Below are positions 8,143-14,983 of a stretch of 64,000 nucleotides of DNA, in pieces. The DNA is taken from contig CACEKL010000004.1 in NCBI GenBank assembly GCA_902560025.1, positions 1 to 64,000 on the forward strand, given 5' to 3'. The translations under genes and the position numbers were made by a program. Under the pieces are notes generated by a model. The model was not told where the DNA came from. It searched no databases and saw only the letters and a program-made list of their open reading frames with translations. Positions within the stretch are counted from its first letter, which is position 1, and each line of letters starts with the position of its first letter. Origin of the DNA: an uncultured Bacteroidota bacterium (GTDB lineage: Bacteria > Bacteroidota > Bacteroidia > Flavobacteriales > Flavobacteriaceae).

Positions 8143-8174
8143 AAGCTCCAGTTTTTAGTTTCTGGAGCTTTTTC
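8143..8174 (+). terminator. Terminator-like hairpin, repeat unit 2
   Basis: Perfect 9-bp stem AAGCTCCAG/CTGGAGCTT followed by TTTC. It is a near copy of 8026-8058. Confidence 0.65.
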
Positions 8175-8197
8175 ATGTAGAAATACGTCGAAATCCC
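8173..8197 (+). repeat. 25-base dispersed repeat, copy 2
   Basis: TCATGTAGAAATACGTCG plus AAATCCC differs from 5826-5850 at 2 of 25 positions. It overlaps the end of the hairpin at 8143-8174. Confidence 0.6.
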
Positions 8198-8291
8198 TCC
8201 TAATCTATTTGTAACTAGTTGATATTAAATATTATAAGCTCAAAAAGATATATTGTATTGGTAAATGAAAATCAATTACAATTAGTAAAGT

Positions 8292-8369
8292 TTATCCCAA
8301 GAAGAAACCAAAAATAAATCCAATAATCACAAGTAGCCACCAATATTTTTTGACCCAATTCATATCCAT
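8292..8369 (-). CDS. Tiny membrane peptide, 25 residues (paralogue of 11143-11220)
   Basis: ATG at 8369, TAA at 8292. The peptide has the form MxMNWVKKYWWL followed by LVIIGFIFGFFLG: a basic-aromatic head and one hydrophobic helix. It matches the peptide at 11143-11220 at 18 of 25 positions, and the differences include conservative V/I and L/F changes. Such conservation in two separate places supports coding. It lies antisense, 53 bases before the start of the 8423 gene. A start at the second Met (8363) would give 23 residues. Confidence 0.55.
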   Translation of the reverse strand: MDMNWVKKYWWLLVIIGFIFGFFLG

Positions 8370-8422
8370 ATTTCTAATTTAGGAAATTTCATATATTGAA
8401 TGCAATTTAAAAACAATTAACT

Positions 8423-9103
8423 ATGAAAAAATTTTTATTAATTCTATTATTACTTCCAATAACAGCAATGTCCCAACAGGGATTTACTAGACTTGAAGTA
8501 ACTGTGAAACCTGGACATCAAAGTGCAGTTGTAAATTTAGTAGACGATTTCTTTTCTGAAGCAAAATGGAAAGAAAACAGCGGTATGAATCTTGAAAGAC
8601 ATTGGCAAGGTTCCGAGAGAACTCATAGCATATTATGGTATGGACCTGTTGAAAATAGCGGAAGAGAAGATGGTGATATGCAACCCTATGAAAATAATGC
8701 ATTCTGGTCTAATCTTAGAACTCATTTAGAAGGAACAGGAACTGCATACTCTGGTAGAGTTTTAGCTTGGAAACAAGGAGCTGAAGATCAAGACAATATT
8801 CTTATATATGATATAATTGCTGAGGACCCAGGCTCATTTCTTGATGCCCACAATAAAATTGTTGATCAATTATCAAATTCTGTATTTAAAAACAGAACAG
8901 TTGGATTTGGAACATACGATATTGGACGCCCAGGAGGAGCAACTCATTGGATAGGAATTTCAGGTACTGGAAACGGTGATATTCTAAAAATGATAGATGA
9001 TATTCAAAATAATCACAGCAAAAAGCTAAATCAATATTTTCAAGACAGAGGTAAAGTAACTGACATCAGAGACTTTAGAATTTCAAATGTAAGAACATAT
9101 TAA
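8423..9103 (+). CDS. Secreted two-domain paralogue family, subgroup B (copy 2 of 6)
   Basis: A 226-residue protein with a signal peptide ending in AMSQ (about residue 18). It pairs with the protein at 36328-37014: both have AHxKIVxQLS, an IGxxGxxHW motif and a C-terminal YFxxRGKVxDxRxxxxxxxRxY. The first half also resembles an ABM-like ferredoxin domain (EVTVKPGHQSAVVNLVDDFF). It is a single gene with the leader AACAATTAACTATG and a strong terminator at 9126. Export is likely from the signal peptide; the function is unknown. Confidence 0.75.
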   Translation: MKKFLLILLLLPITAMSQQGFTRLEVTVKPGHQSAVVNLVDDFFSEAKWKENSGMNLERHWQGSERTHSILWYGPVENSGREDGDMQPYENNAFWSNLRTHLEGTGTAYSGRVLAWKQGAEDQDNILIYDIIAEDPGSFLDAHNKIVDQLSNSVFKNRTVGFGTYDIGRPGGATHWIGISGTGNGDILKMIDDIQNNHSKKLNQYFQDRGKVTDIRDFRISNVRTY

Positions 9104-9125
9104 TTTAGACTTTATGTCAAAAGAG

Positions 9126-9157
9126 ACACCCACTTGTTTGAGTGGGTGTTTTTTTTA
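9126..9157 (+). terminator. Rho-independent terminator
   Basis: Perfect ACACCCACT/AGTGGGTGT stem with a T run of at least eight, 22 bases after the 8423 gene. It probably works in both directions for the convergent 9177 gene. Confidence 0.9.
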
Positions 9158-9176
9158 TTCAAAATTTAATTAAATA

Positions 9177-9608
9177 TTAATTACCTGAGTGCAGTTCATA
9201 ATATTTGACATCTGCAGTTTCTCCAAGAATATCAACATCCCACATTACAAAATTCATTGCACCATTGCTAACATCATCAATAAAATAGAACTTAATTAAC
9301 GCACCATCTCTTTTCCAACTTCCATTTAAAGGTGATGATAAAAGTGTGCCATCATTAAGAATTGTTCTTGCTTGACCATCTAGGACTCCACTTGTTTTTG
9401 AATTATCTCCAGATATAAGTTTCATTGAAACAAAAACTTTACCGTAACCAGTAATATCTCCTTTAAAGCTCATTTTAGAATAACCATCACCTGGAGTAAC
9501 AGATTCTATATTAAGAACTCCCCCACCTTGAGGAGAGGATAAATCTTGCGAATAACTCACGAATGTTCCTATCAATGCAAACGATAGAATAAGTATTATT
9601 TTTTTCAT
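9177..9608 (-). CDS. Secreted protein of unknown function
   Basis: A 143-residue protein with a signal peptide of about 20 residues (ending VSYSQ). The mature part is Gly/Ser-rich and predicted all-beta, with stretches such as SKMSFKGDITGYGKVFVSMK and SPLNGSWKRDGALIKFYFID. No family was recognised. It converges on the 8423 gene and is separated by 68 bases from the transporter gene upstream of it on the same strand. Confidence 0.65.
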   Translation of the reverse strand: MKKIILILSFALIGTFVSYSQDLSSPQGGGVLNIESVTPGDGYSKMSFKGDITGYGKVFVSMKLISGDNSKTSGVLDGQARTILNDGTLLSSPLNGSWKRDGALIKFYFIDDVSNGAMNFVMWDVDILGETADVKYYELHSGN

Positions 9609-9651
9609 TTTTTTTTGAATTAGTGTTAATTATACAAATCTAAAAAAAGTT

Positions 9652-10515
9652 TTATTTTGAAACTCCTAAACGCCACATAAGAATTCCTCCAGTTATAAAC
9701 ATCCATATTGAATAGGCTCCAGTTGGAAGACCCATTTCGACATTATTAAGTATAGTTGTGGCTATAACAAAAGCTAATGTTCCGTTTTGAATTCCACTTT
9801 CAATTGTAATTGAAATTTGGCTTTTACCTTTAATACCAAAAAATTTAGCAGTGAAATATCCAAATGCCATCGTTGATAAATTTAGAAGCAATGTTGCCAA
9901 TCCAACTTCTTTCATTGCCTGGACGATTAAATCTTTATTAGCAATCATTACAAGTAAAAAAATAATAATAAACAACACTGTTGAGGCTATTCTCATAGGC
10001 CTTTCCATTCTTAAGGCAAAGGCTTCATTTTTTTTGCGAATTACCATCCCTATGGAAACAGGGATTACTGTTATTAATAAAATTTGAAGCATAGTTTGAA
10101 CTATTGGAAGTTCGATAATAACATCAGTTTCCCCTGTAAAATAAGTAATAGCTTCTGATAAAATAATTGGAATTGTAAAAACAGTGATTAGACTTGCTAG
10201 GGCAGTTAGAGTGACAGAAAGACCAATATTACCTCTTGCAACTTGAGTGATAAGATTGCTGGTGGGGCCACCGGGACATAAAGAAAGTATCATAATTCCG
10301 ATAGCCATAGATGAGTTTAGATCAAATAAAAGGATAATTAAAAAACCAATTAAAGGGAGAAAGATCAGCTGATTAAAGAGTCCGATAAGAACTTCCTTTG
10401 GATAAGTAAAAAGTCTACCAAAATCGCTAACTACAAGAGTTAGACCCATACCAAACATAATAATTGCTAAAGAAATTGGTAAAAAGATTTGTGTGATAAT
10501 CGTTGTTACATCCAT
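9652..10515 (-). CDS. Bile acid:sodium symporter (BASS/SBF) family transporter
   Basis: A 287-residue membrane protein with about nine hydrophobic helices. The signature SLCPGGPTSNLITQVARGN is characteristic of the SBF (PF01758) family, sodium-coupled carriers of bile acids, pantoate, pyruvate or other organic acids in different members. The length is normal. Its start is one base after the stop of the peroxiredoxin lipoprotein gene, so the two form an operon. The solute cannot be inferred from sequence. Confidence 0.88.
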   Translation of the reverse strand: MDVTTIITQIFLPISLAIIMFGMGLTLVVSDFGRLFTYPKEVLIGLFNQLIFLPLIGFLIILLFDLNSSMAIGIMILSLCPGGPTSNLITQVARGNIGLSVTLTALASLITVFTIPIILSEAITYFTGETDVIIELPIVQTMLQILLITVIPVSIGMVIRKKNEAFALRMERPMRIASTVLFIIIFLLVMIANKDLIVQAMKEVGLATLLLNLSTMAFGYFTAKFFGIKGKSQISITIESGIQNGTLAFVIATTILNNVEMGLPTGAYSIWMFITGGILMWRLGVSK

Positions 10516-10516
10516 A

Positions 10517-11113
10517 TTATGTTTTAATAGTTTTTAAAACTGATAAAAGCATCTCCCCACTTATTCTTTCTTTATAGTTTGGGTTAATATATTCGAACTT
10601 TATTACTCCTTTTTTGTCAACTATCATTACAGTTGGAGCAGGCATTACTGGGGATGTCTCCCCTTTTTGACCTTTGCCAGTTATATATTCTTTCAACGAA
10701 GAAGACGTTTTAAATGCAATCCCTATTTCTTTAATGAACTTACCATTAGGATCTGATAGCAATTTGTATTTAGTGCTATTATTTTCTATGGTAGATTGTA
10801 GGTTTTTATAGTCATCTGGACTTATGGCTACAATTTGATATCCAAGTTCTAATACGTCTTCTTCAATCTCAACCAAACCAGATAATTGCACATTACAGTA
10901 TGGACACCATCCTCCTCGGTAAAAAACCAAAACGGTTGGTTTTTCTTCTAGTAGGGCTTTTAGTTGAACATACTCTCCTACTGTATTCTGAAAATTAGCA
11001 TTCGGCAATGTCTCCCCTACTAAGATTGGTGAAATATCTTCAGCTACAAGTGGAATAGATTGTTGATTAGAACATCCTGTGATTAGTAGTGTTATTAATA
11101 ATAGTTTTTTCAT
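10517..11113 (-). CDS. Peroxiredoxin-like (AhpC/TSA fold) lipoprotein
   Basis: A 198-residue lipoprotein (signal peptide ending LITGC). The thioredoxin-fold domain carries FYRGGWCPYC with Cys70 and Cys73, followed by LGYQIVAISPDD and VMIVDKKGVIKFEYINPNY. This is the peroxiredoxin-like/redoxin branch with a CxxC. It probably reduces peroxides or disulfides in the periplasm. The operon with the BASS transporter downstream and a tiny membrane peptide and an esterase upstream does not reveal the substrate. Confidence 0.85.
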   Translation of the reverse strand: MKKLLLITLLITGCSNQQSIPLVAEDISPILVGETLPNANFQNTVGEYVQLKALLEEKPTVLVFYRGGWCPYCNVQLSGLVEIEEDVLELGYQIVAISPDDYKNLQSTIENNSTKYKLLSDPNGKFIKEIGIAFKTSSSLKEYITGKGQKGETSPVMPAPTVMIVDKKGVIKFEYINPNYKERISGEMLLSVLKTIKT

Positions 11114-11142
11114 AAATACAATTTATAAAAAAATAAAGCTGT

Positions 11143-11220
11143 TTATCCAAAAAAGAAACCAAGATTAAATCCAATAATTACAAGATTTCGCCAATATTTT
11201 TTAATCCAATTCATATACAT
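11143..11220 (-). CDS. Tiny membrane peptide, 25 residues (paralogue of 8292-8369)
   Basis: ATG at 11220, TAA at 11143. The form is MxMNWIKKYW followed by a LVIIGFNLGFFFG helix, with 18 of 25 residues identical to the peptide at 8292-8369. It lies 10 bases after the esterase stop and 29 bases before the peroxiredoxin start on the same strand, so it appears to be part of that operon. Confidence 0.6.
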   Translation of the reverse strand: MYMNWIKKYWRNLVIIGFNLGFFFG

Positions 11221-11230
11221 ATATAATAAT

Positions 11231-12217
11231 TTAAAATTGATTAAAAAATTCAAAAACAGTTGAAGCATAATCTAATTCTGCAGGATTATTTAAGTCAGGC
11301 ATTGTGTGTCCCCAATCTTTTACTTCATATCTCCACATTTGATAATCATTTACGCAATCTGAATACTTTGTTAATGTGTTAATTTGATTTATTTCAATAG
11401 TTTCAACAGAACTACATGATGCTTGTTGTGCGTAATATTCAAATATGTCTTTTCTTGAAGTACCAATAACAAAGTCATTTTGATCTACAGCACTTTTAGG
11501 CCAAAAGTTTAACATAAATGGATTAGTTTTTCCTGATCCATTTCCTTCTCCAAATGCAAAAGGGTCCATAATACCATCAAACATTAAAACTGGAAAAATA
11601 TCATTAGATGGAAAACCACCTGATTCCATTGTTCCACCAATCCATGATGAAACTCCATTAAAATATTCAGATGCTTTTTGATTTGCTAAAAAAGATGCAA
11701 CAGCACCCATTGAGATGCCTGACGCAAATGTTTTTGAAGGAAGAATGTCATATTGTTTTTGAATTTTATTAGCAAGGGAGGCTATAAATCCAGCATCATC
11801 ATTATCACATTGCAGAGTGTTAGGATTCTGACACCACCAATTTCCAGCTCCTTTATCAGTTCCTTGGTTTAAACCGTCGTAATTATTTGGAAGACCCTGG
11901 GGATAGACAAGTATATAATTATTTTCATTAGCAAGAGAAATAAACTCAGGATAGGATTGAGCTAAAGCACTTACACTACCACCCCACCAATGAAAATGGA
12001 ATAAAATCTTTGTATCATCATTAATATTATCAGGCTCATATATCCTGTATAATCTTGGTGTATTTTTATATAAAAATAATAAGGATTCACTATCTATAGG
12101 ATGTGGAATTACATTATTTATGTTATACAATTCTGATAGATCAATTTCCTCATTTTCACTAGTATCAGAAGTACATGAGAAGAAAGCAAGTATAAAAAGA
12201 AAGAAAAATTTTTTCAT
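11231..12217 (-). CDS. PHB depolymerase/feruloyl esterase-like lipoprotein (LpqC type)
   Basis: A 328-residue lipoprotein (FFSC lipobox) of the alpha/beta hydrolase fold. The nucleophile elbow is G-I-S169-M-G in FASGISMGAVASF, the acid is probably in MFDGIMDPF, and the His in DWGHTMPD. FHWWGG and the NWWCQN loop match the esterase_PHB/CE1-like group that cleaves polyhydroxyalkanoates, feruloyl or acetyl esters. A second enzyme of this type lies at 19806-20759. The surface or periplasmic location fits scavenging of esters. Confidence 0.82.
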   Translation of the reverse strand: MKKFFFLFILAFFSCTSDTSENEEIDLSELYNINNVIPHPIDSESLLFLYKNTPRLYRIYEPDNINDDTKILFHFHWWGGSVSALAQSYPEFISLANENNYILVYPQGLPNNYDGLNQGTDKGAGNWWCQNPNTLQCDNDDAGFIASLANKIQKQYDILPSKTFASGISMGAVASFLANQKASEYFNGVSSWIGGTMESGGFPSNDIFPVLMFDGIMDPFAFGEGNGSGKTNPFMLNFWPKSAVDQNDFVIGTSRKDIFEYYAQQASCSSVETIEINQINTLTKYSDCVNDYQMWRYEVKDWGHTMPDLNNPAELDYASTVFEFFNQF

Positions 12218-12313
12218 GTTAAGATTGTTAGGTTGAAGGATAAATTTCTAATTTATTAAAATACTAGTCAAACAATATAACGAAATTAATTATTATCACA
12301 GCTAAACGATTTA

Positions 12314-12676
12314 TTAAGAAACTGTTACCTCTAGATTAGAGTCTAAAAAAACAACTATAATTTCATCAGTTGATCCATTAGACCACGATGCAATCTTATA
12401 TCCTTCATCTGGAAAAGCTCTAAGAGTAACAAATGTTCTTGTGGGGAAGCTTACACGTGTGGCTTCAAATCTACTACTATTAAGAAATATATTTCGACAA
12501 GCATCTTCAGTTGAGGCTGGGCATGCAGCAGCATTAAATGTTCCACCATTTCCAGCAGTTATTGATATAGTATATTGTGGACCTGAAAATGAGGTGTATA
12601 ATTTAGGATTTTGAGAATCTTCTTTAATACAAGAAAAAAATAACAGTAAGGTTATATAAAAGGGTATTTTGTTCAT
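12314..12676 (-). CDS. Lipoprotein with one divergent InlB B-repeat-like domain
   Basis: A 120-residue lipoprotein (LFFSC). After the anchor comes a single domain with YTISITAGNGGTF, GYKIASWSNGSTDEI and a terminal LEVTV strand. This is the pattern of divergent InlB B-repeats (PF18998), beta modules common in Bacteroidota surface proteins. An insert with two Cys (CPASTEDAC) sits inside the repeat. The chain stops just where the repeat would normally end in an AxF strand. The start is 5 bases after the DUF502 stop. Confidence 0.6.
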   Translation of the reverse strand: MNKIPFYITLLLFFSCIKEDSQNPKLYTSFSGPQYTISITAGNGGTFNAAACPASTEDACRNIFLNSSRFEATRVSFPTRTFVTLRAFPDEGYKIASWSNGSTDEIIVVFLDSNLEVTVS

Positions 12677-12681
12677 ACAGC

Positions 12682-13311
12682 CTACTTCTTATCTTTAATT
12701 TTAACTGAGTTAGGCGTCACAACACCTGCAGATATAACCAGCTTAAATGCATCCTCAACACTAATATCAAGCTCAAAAGCATCTTTTTTAGGTATCAATA
12801 CAAAAAAACCTGAAGTTGGATTTGGAGTTGTTGGTACAAAGAGATTAATTAATTCTTCTCCAATAATTGACTTCGCTTCACCCTGGTAATCTCCAGATTG
12901 AAATGCTATAACCCAGATCCCTTTATTCGGATACTGAATTAAATATGCCTTTTTAAAACTTTCAGATGAGGTATTTAAAACTGTATCAGATACTTTTTTT
13001 AGTATGTTATAAATGTTTCGAAAACCTGGTATACTATTAAGAAGCTTCTCCCATAAGGCAACTAACCTTCGTCCTAATATATTTGTAACCAATACTCCTG
13101 TTATAAGAATAATTATGAATAACAAAATAATTCCAGATCCAGGAATAGTAGTATCCAAATTAAAAATAGCTTCTGGAAGATATTCTTGCGGAACAAGATT
13201 ATTAATAAACTCTAAAAAGAATTTAATAACTACAATAGTTAAGATTAATGGTATCCAGAAAAGAAGTCCTGAAATAAGATAATTTCTTAATCGTTTTAAT
13301 ATTTTTAACAT
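12682..13311 (-). CDS. DUF502 family membrane protein
   Basis: A 209-residue protein with two N-terminal transmembrane helices (about residues 13-38 and 56-80) and a soluble C-terminal domain containing the family signature FVPTTPNPTSGFFVLIPKKD. DUF502 proteins are conserved from bacteria to plants (COV1-like) with undefined function. Length and motifs are normal. Confidence 0.92.
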   Translation of the reverse strand: MLKILKRLRNYLISGLLFWIPLILTIVVIKFFLEFINNLVPQEYLPEAIFNLDTTIPGSGIILLFIIILITGVLVTNILGRRLVALWEKLLNSIPGFRNIYNILKKVSDTVLNTSSESFKKAYLIQYPNKGIWVIAFQSGDYQGEAKSIIGEELINLFVPTTPNPTSGFFVLIPKKDAFELDISVEDAFKLVISAGVVTPNSVKIKDKK

Positions 13312-13354
13312 GCTTGTTTGATATTTAAGTATGGTTTTCTAAATATAAAAATAA

Positions 13355-14029
13355 TTAGATTATAGACTCCCCATCTAAATTTGTGTTAAGAACTTCAGAC
13401 ATGTAATCAAAAAAAGGTCTAATTGACTCAAAATAATTAACTAGTTCTATCTGGAATTTTTCATCCAGAATATCTTTCTCTTTTAATTTTTTTATAAAAA
13501 TGAACTGCTTTTTTTTAATCAAGTCAATATATTCATGATCACTAGTAAAACCTTTAGGTGATGTTTTAACCTCATCTCCCTTTAGATCTCCCCAGATTTC
13601 TTTAATTTTTTTTTGATTTATTATTCTTTTAAATTCTTGGCCATCTATTTCAATTTCTTTTCTAATCCTTAGTAAGTCTTCTTTATTGGGATTCCAAAAA
13701 CCCACAGCTATAAAGCTTTCATCTGCAGATATTTCCAGATAATAACCTCCTCTAAGCTCAGGTTTTGCTCTGTGAAATGCCATACCAATATTTTTTTTAT
13801 ACGGGGTTTTATCTTTAGAGAACCTCAAGTCTCTGTATATTCTAAATATTTTAATTTTCTCGATATTATCTGAAACATTTAAAGAATCATTAACCTCTTG
13901 AGCAAATATTTTTACTTGACTTTGAATATTGTTAAACCGATCTTTATTTTCATTAAACCATTCTCTGTTGTTGTTTAACTTCAGCTCTTTTAAAAAACTA
14001 ATGGTATTCTTAGGAATTGCTTGCATCAA
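13355..14029 (-). CDS. DUF2461 (TIGR02453) family protein
   Basis: A 224-residue cytoplasmic protein. TISFLKELKLNNNREWFNEN at the start and FRIYRDLRFSKDKTPYKKN followed by GYYLEIS are the conserved core of DUF2461/TIGR02453, a widespread family with no established role. It lies 16 bases downstream of an unrecognised gene on the same strand and 43 bases upstream of DUF502. Confidence 0.9.
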   Translation of the reverse strand: MMQAIPKNTISFLKELKLNNNREWFNENKDRFNNIQSQVKIFAQEVNDSLNVSDNIEKIKIFRIYRDLRFSKDKTPYKKNIGMAFHRAKPELRGGYYLEISADESFIAVGFWNPNKEDLLRIRKEIEIDGQEFKRIINQKKIKEIWGDLKGDEVKTSPKGFTSDHEYIDLIKKKQFIFIKKLKEKDILDEKFQIELVNYFESIRPFFDYMSEVLNTNLDGESII

Positions 14030-14045
14030 GAAATTTATTGGTATT

Positions 14046-14405
14046 CTAATTTAGTATTATTTCTTTATAATATTTTACAAGTGCTTTTTTATAGGCAACT
14101 ACAAATTGGTAATATCTATAAAGGTTCAAGTCACCAAATCTATTTAATTCGTTATATGTATCATTCTCAAAACTCTTTAATCTTCTATCTAAAATATTTT
14201 GAATTTTTTCTACACTTTTAAATAGGAGTTTTCTTGTATTATCATCTTGAAGATCATTGTAATACTTATCAATAATTCCTCTTATCTGTTTTGGAGAAAG
14301 CTCTGAGTATTTTTTTTGATTACTATATTTTGCTGAATATTCTTTTTTTAACCAGGTATACTCTGAATAAACACCTTTAAAGAATAATTCTAGCAATAAT
14401 ATCAT
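14046..14405 (-). CDS. Unrecognised helical protein, 119 residues
   Basis: Rich in Lys, Tyr, Asn and Glu and predicted mostly helical (SPKQIRGIIDKYYNDL, YYQFVVAYKKALVKYYKEI). A short hydrophobic start, MILLLELFFKGV, could be a poor signal anchor. It starts inside the stop of the small ORF at 14402-14557 (ATGA overlap), so the two are coupled. No family was recognised. Confidence 0.55.
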   Translation of the reverse strand: MILLLELFFKGVYSEYTWLKKEYSAKYSNQKKYSELSPKQIRGIIDKYYNDLQDDNTRKLLFKSVEKIQNILDRRLKSFENDTYNELNRFGDLNLYRYYQFVVAYKKALVKYYKEIILN

Positions 14406-14557
14406 CTAATAAGATATTTTTTTGCGAGTTTAATTAGCCAACCAAATTTATAGTACATCATTTTCAAAGAGTAGAACATATATGTTTTTGAATATGATAA
14501 TTTTTGAATGGTTTTATTTCGACCAATTAAGTATGAAGTACGTCTAAGTAATCTCAT
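14402..14557 (-). CDS. Small basic protein, 51 residues
   Basis: ATG at 14557, TGA at 14402. The product is strongly basic and aromatic (MRLLRRTSYLIGRNKT at the start, KFGWLIKLAKKYLIR at the end). Its TGA overlaps the next ATG by four bases (ATGA), a coupling arrangement that supports real translation. It could be a membrane-associated amphipathic peptide. Confidence 0.45.
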   Translation of the reverse strand: MRLLRRTSYLIGRNKTIQKLSYSKTYMFYSLKMMYYKFGWLIKLAKKYLIR

Positions 14558-14649
14558 AGAATGGCTAATTTAAAGATGATAATTAAAATCTCAGACTTTA
14601 TTTTATATTTTAAAAGATTATTAACAAACCTTCAAATTAAATTGATTAC

Positions 14650-14847
14650 TTATTTCTTTTTCTTTAGAATGAATTGAATTATTATTAAATCAAGGAACAG
14701 AAGTCCAAGAAATAACCATAAATACACATCATTGTCGTCATAAAAGAAATATAAAATACCACAAAAAATTGCTGGAAGTAAAACTATTATTTTGATGATA
14801 TTATCTTTGAATTCACCTGGGTATTCTTCTTTGTCTTCTTCTTTCAT
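14650..14847 (-). CDS. Small two-helix membrane protein, 65 residues
   Basis: Charged head MKEEDKEEYPGEFKDN, then two hydrophobic segments (about residues 18-35 and 40-60) and a KKKK end. It is the last gene of the minus-strand operon that begins at 17448. It starts one base after the stop of the 44-residue gene upstream. No family was recognised. Confidence 0.65.
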   Translation of the reverse strand: MKEEDKEEYPGEFKDNIIKIIVLLPAIFCGILYFFYDDNDVYLWLFLGLLFLDLIIIQFILKKKK

Positions 14848-14848
14848 A

Positions 14849-14983
14849 CTATGAATTATTTAAAAGCTTATTTATATTATCGATTGTAGTTTGCAGTACT
14901 ATTTGGTGTACAGAGTCTCTAGGATTCTTAATTTGCTCTTCTAGTCTTTCTAACAGCTCGCCAATTGTGTTTTCTTTTGTCAT
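14849..14983 (-). CDS. Small helical protein, 44 residues
   Basis: ATG at 14983, TAG at 14849. The start overlaps the M28 peptidase stop as ATGA. The sequence (MTKENTIGELLERLEEQIKN...) is a soluble amphipathic helix pair without a signal peptide. Tight packing between the peptidase and the 65-residue membrane gene supports coding. Function unknown. Confidence 0.55.
   Translation of the reverse strand: MTKENTIGELLERLEEQIKNPRDSVHQIVLQTTIDNINKLLNNS

Larger units (their letters stand above)
7891..8291. other. Gene-free stretch with three hairpins and a repeat
   Basis: No ORF of coding quality is seen on either strand. The stretch holds three terminator-like hairpins (7980-8000, 8026-8058, 8143-8174) about 50 and 120 bases apart and copy 2 of the 25-base repeat (8173-8197). 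The second and third hairpins share the arm AAGCT(T/C)CAG, suggesting a duplicated unit. Small non-coding RNAs or decayed genes are both possible. Confidence 0.5.
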
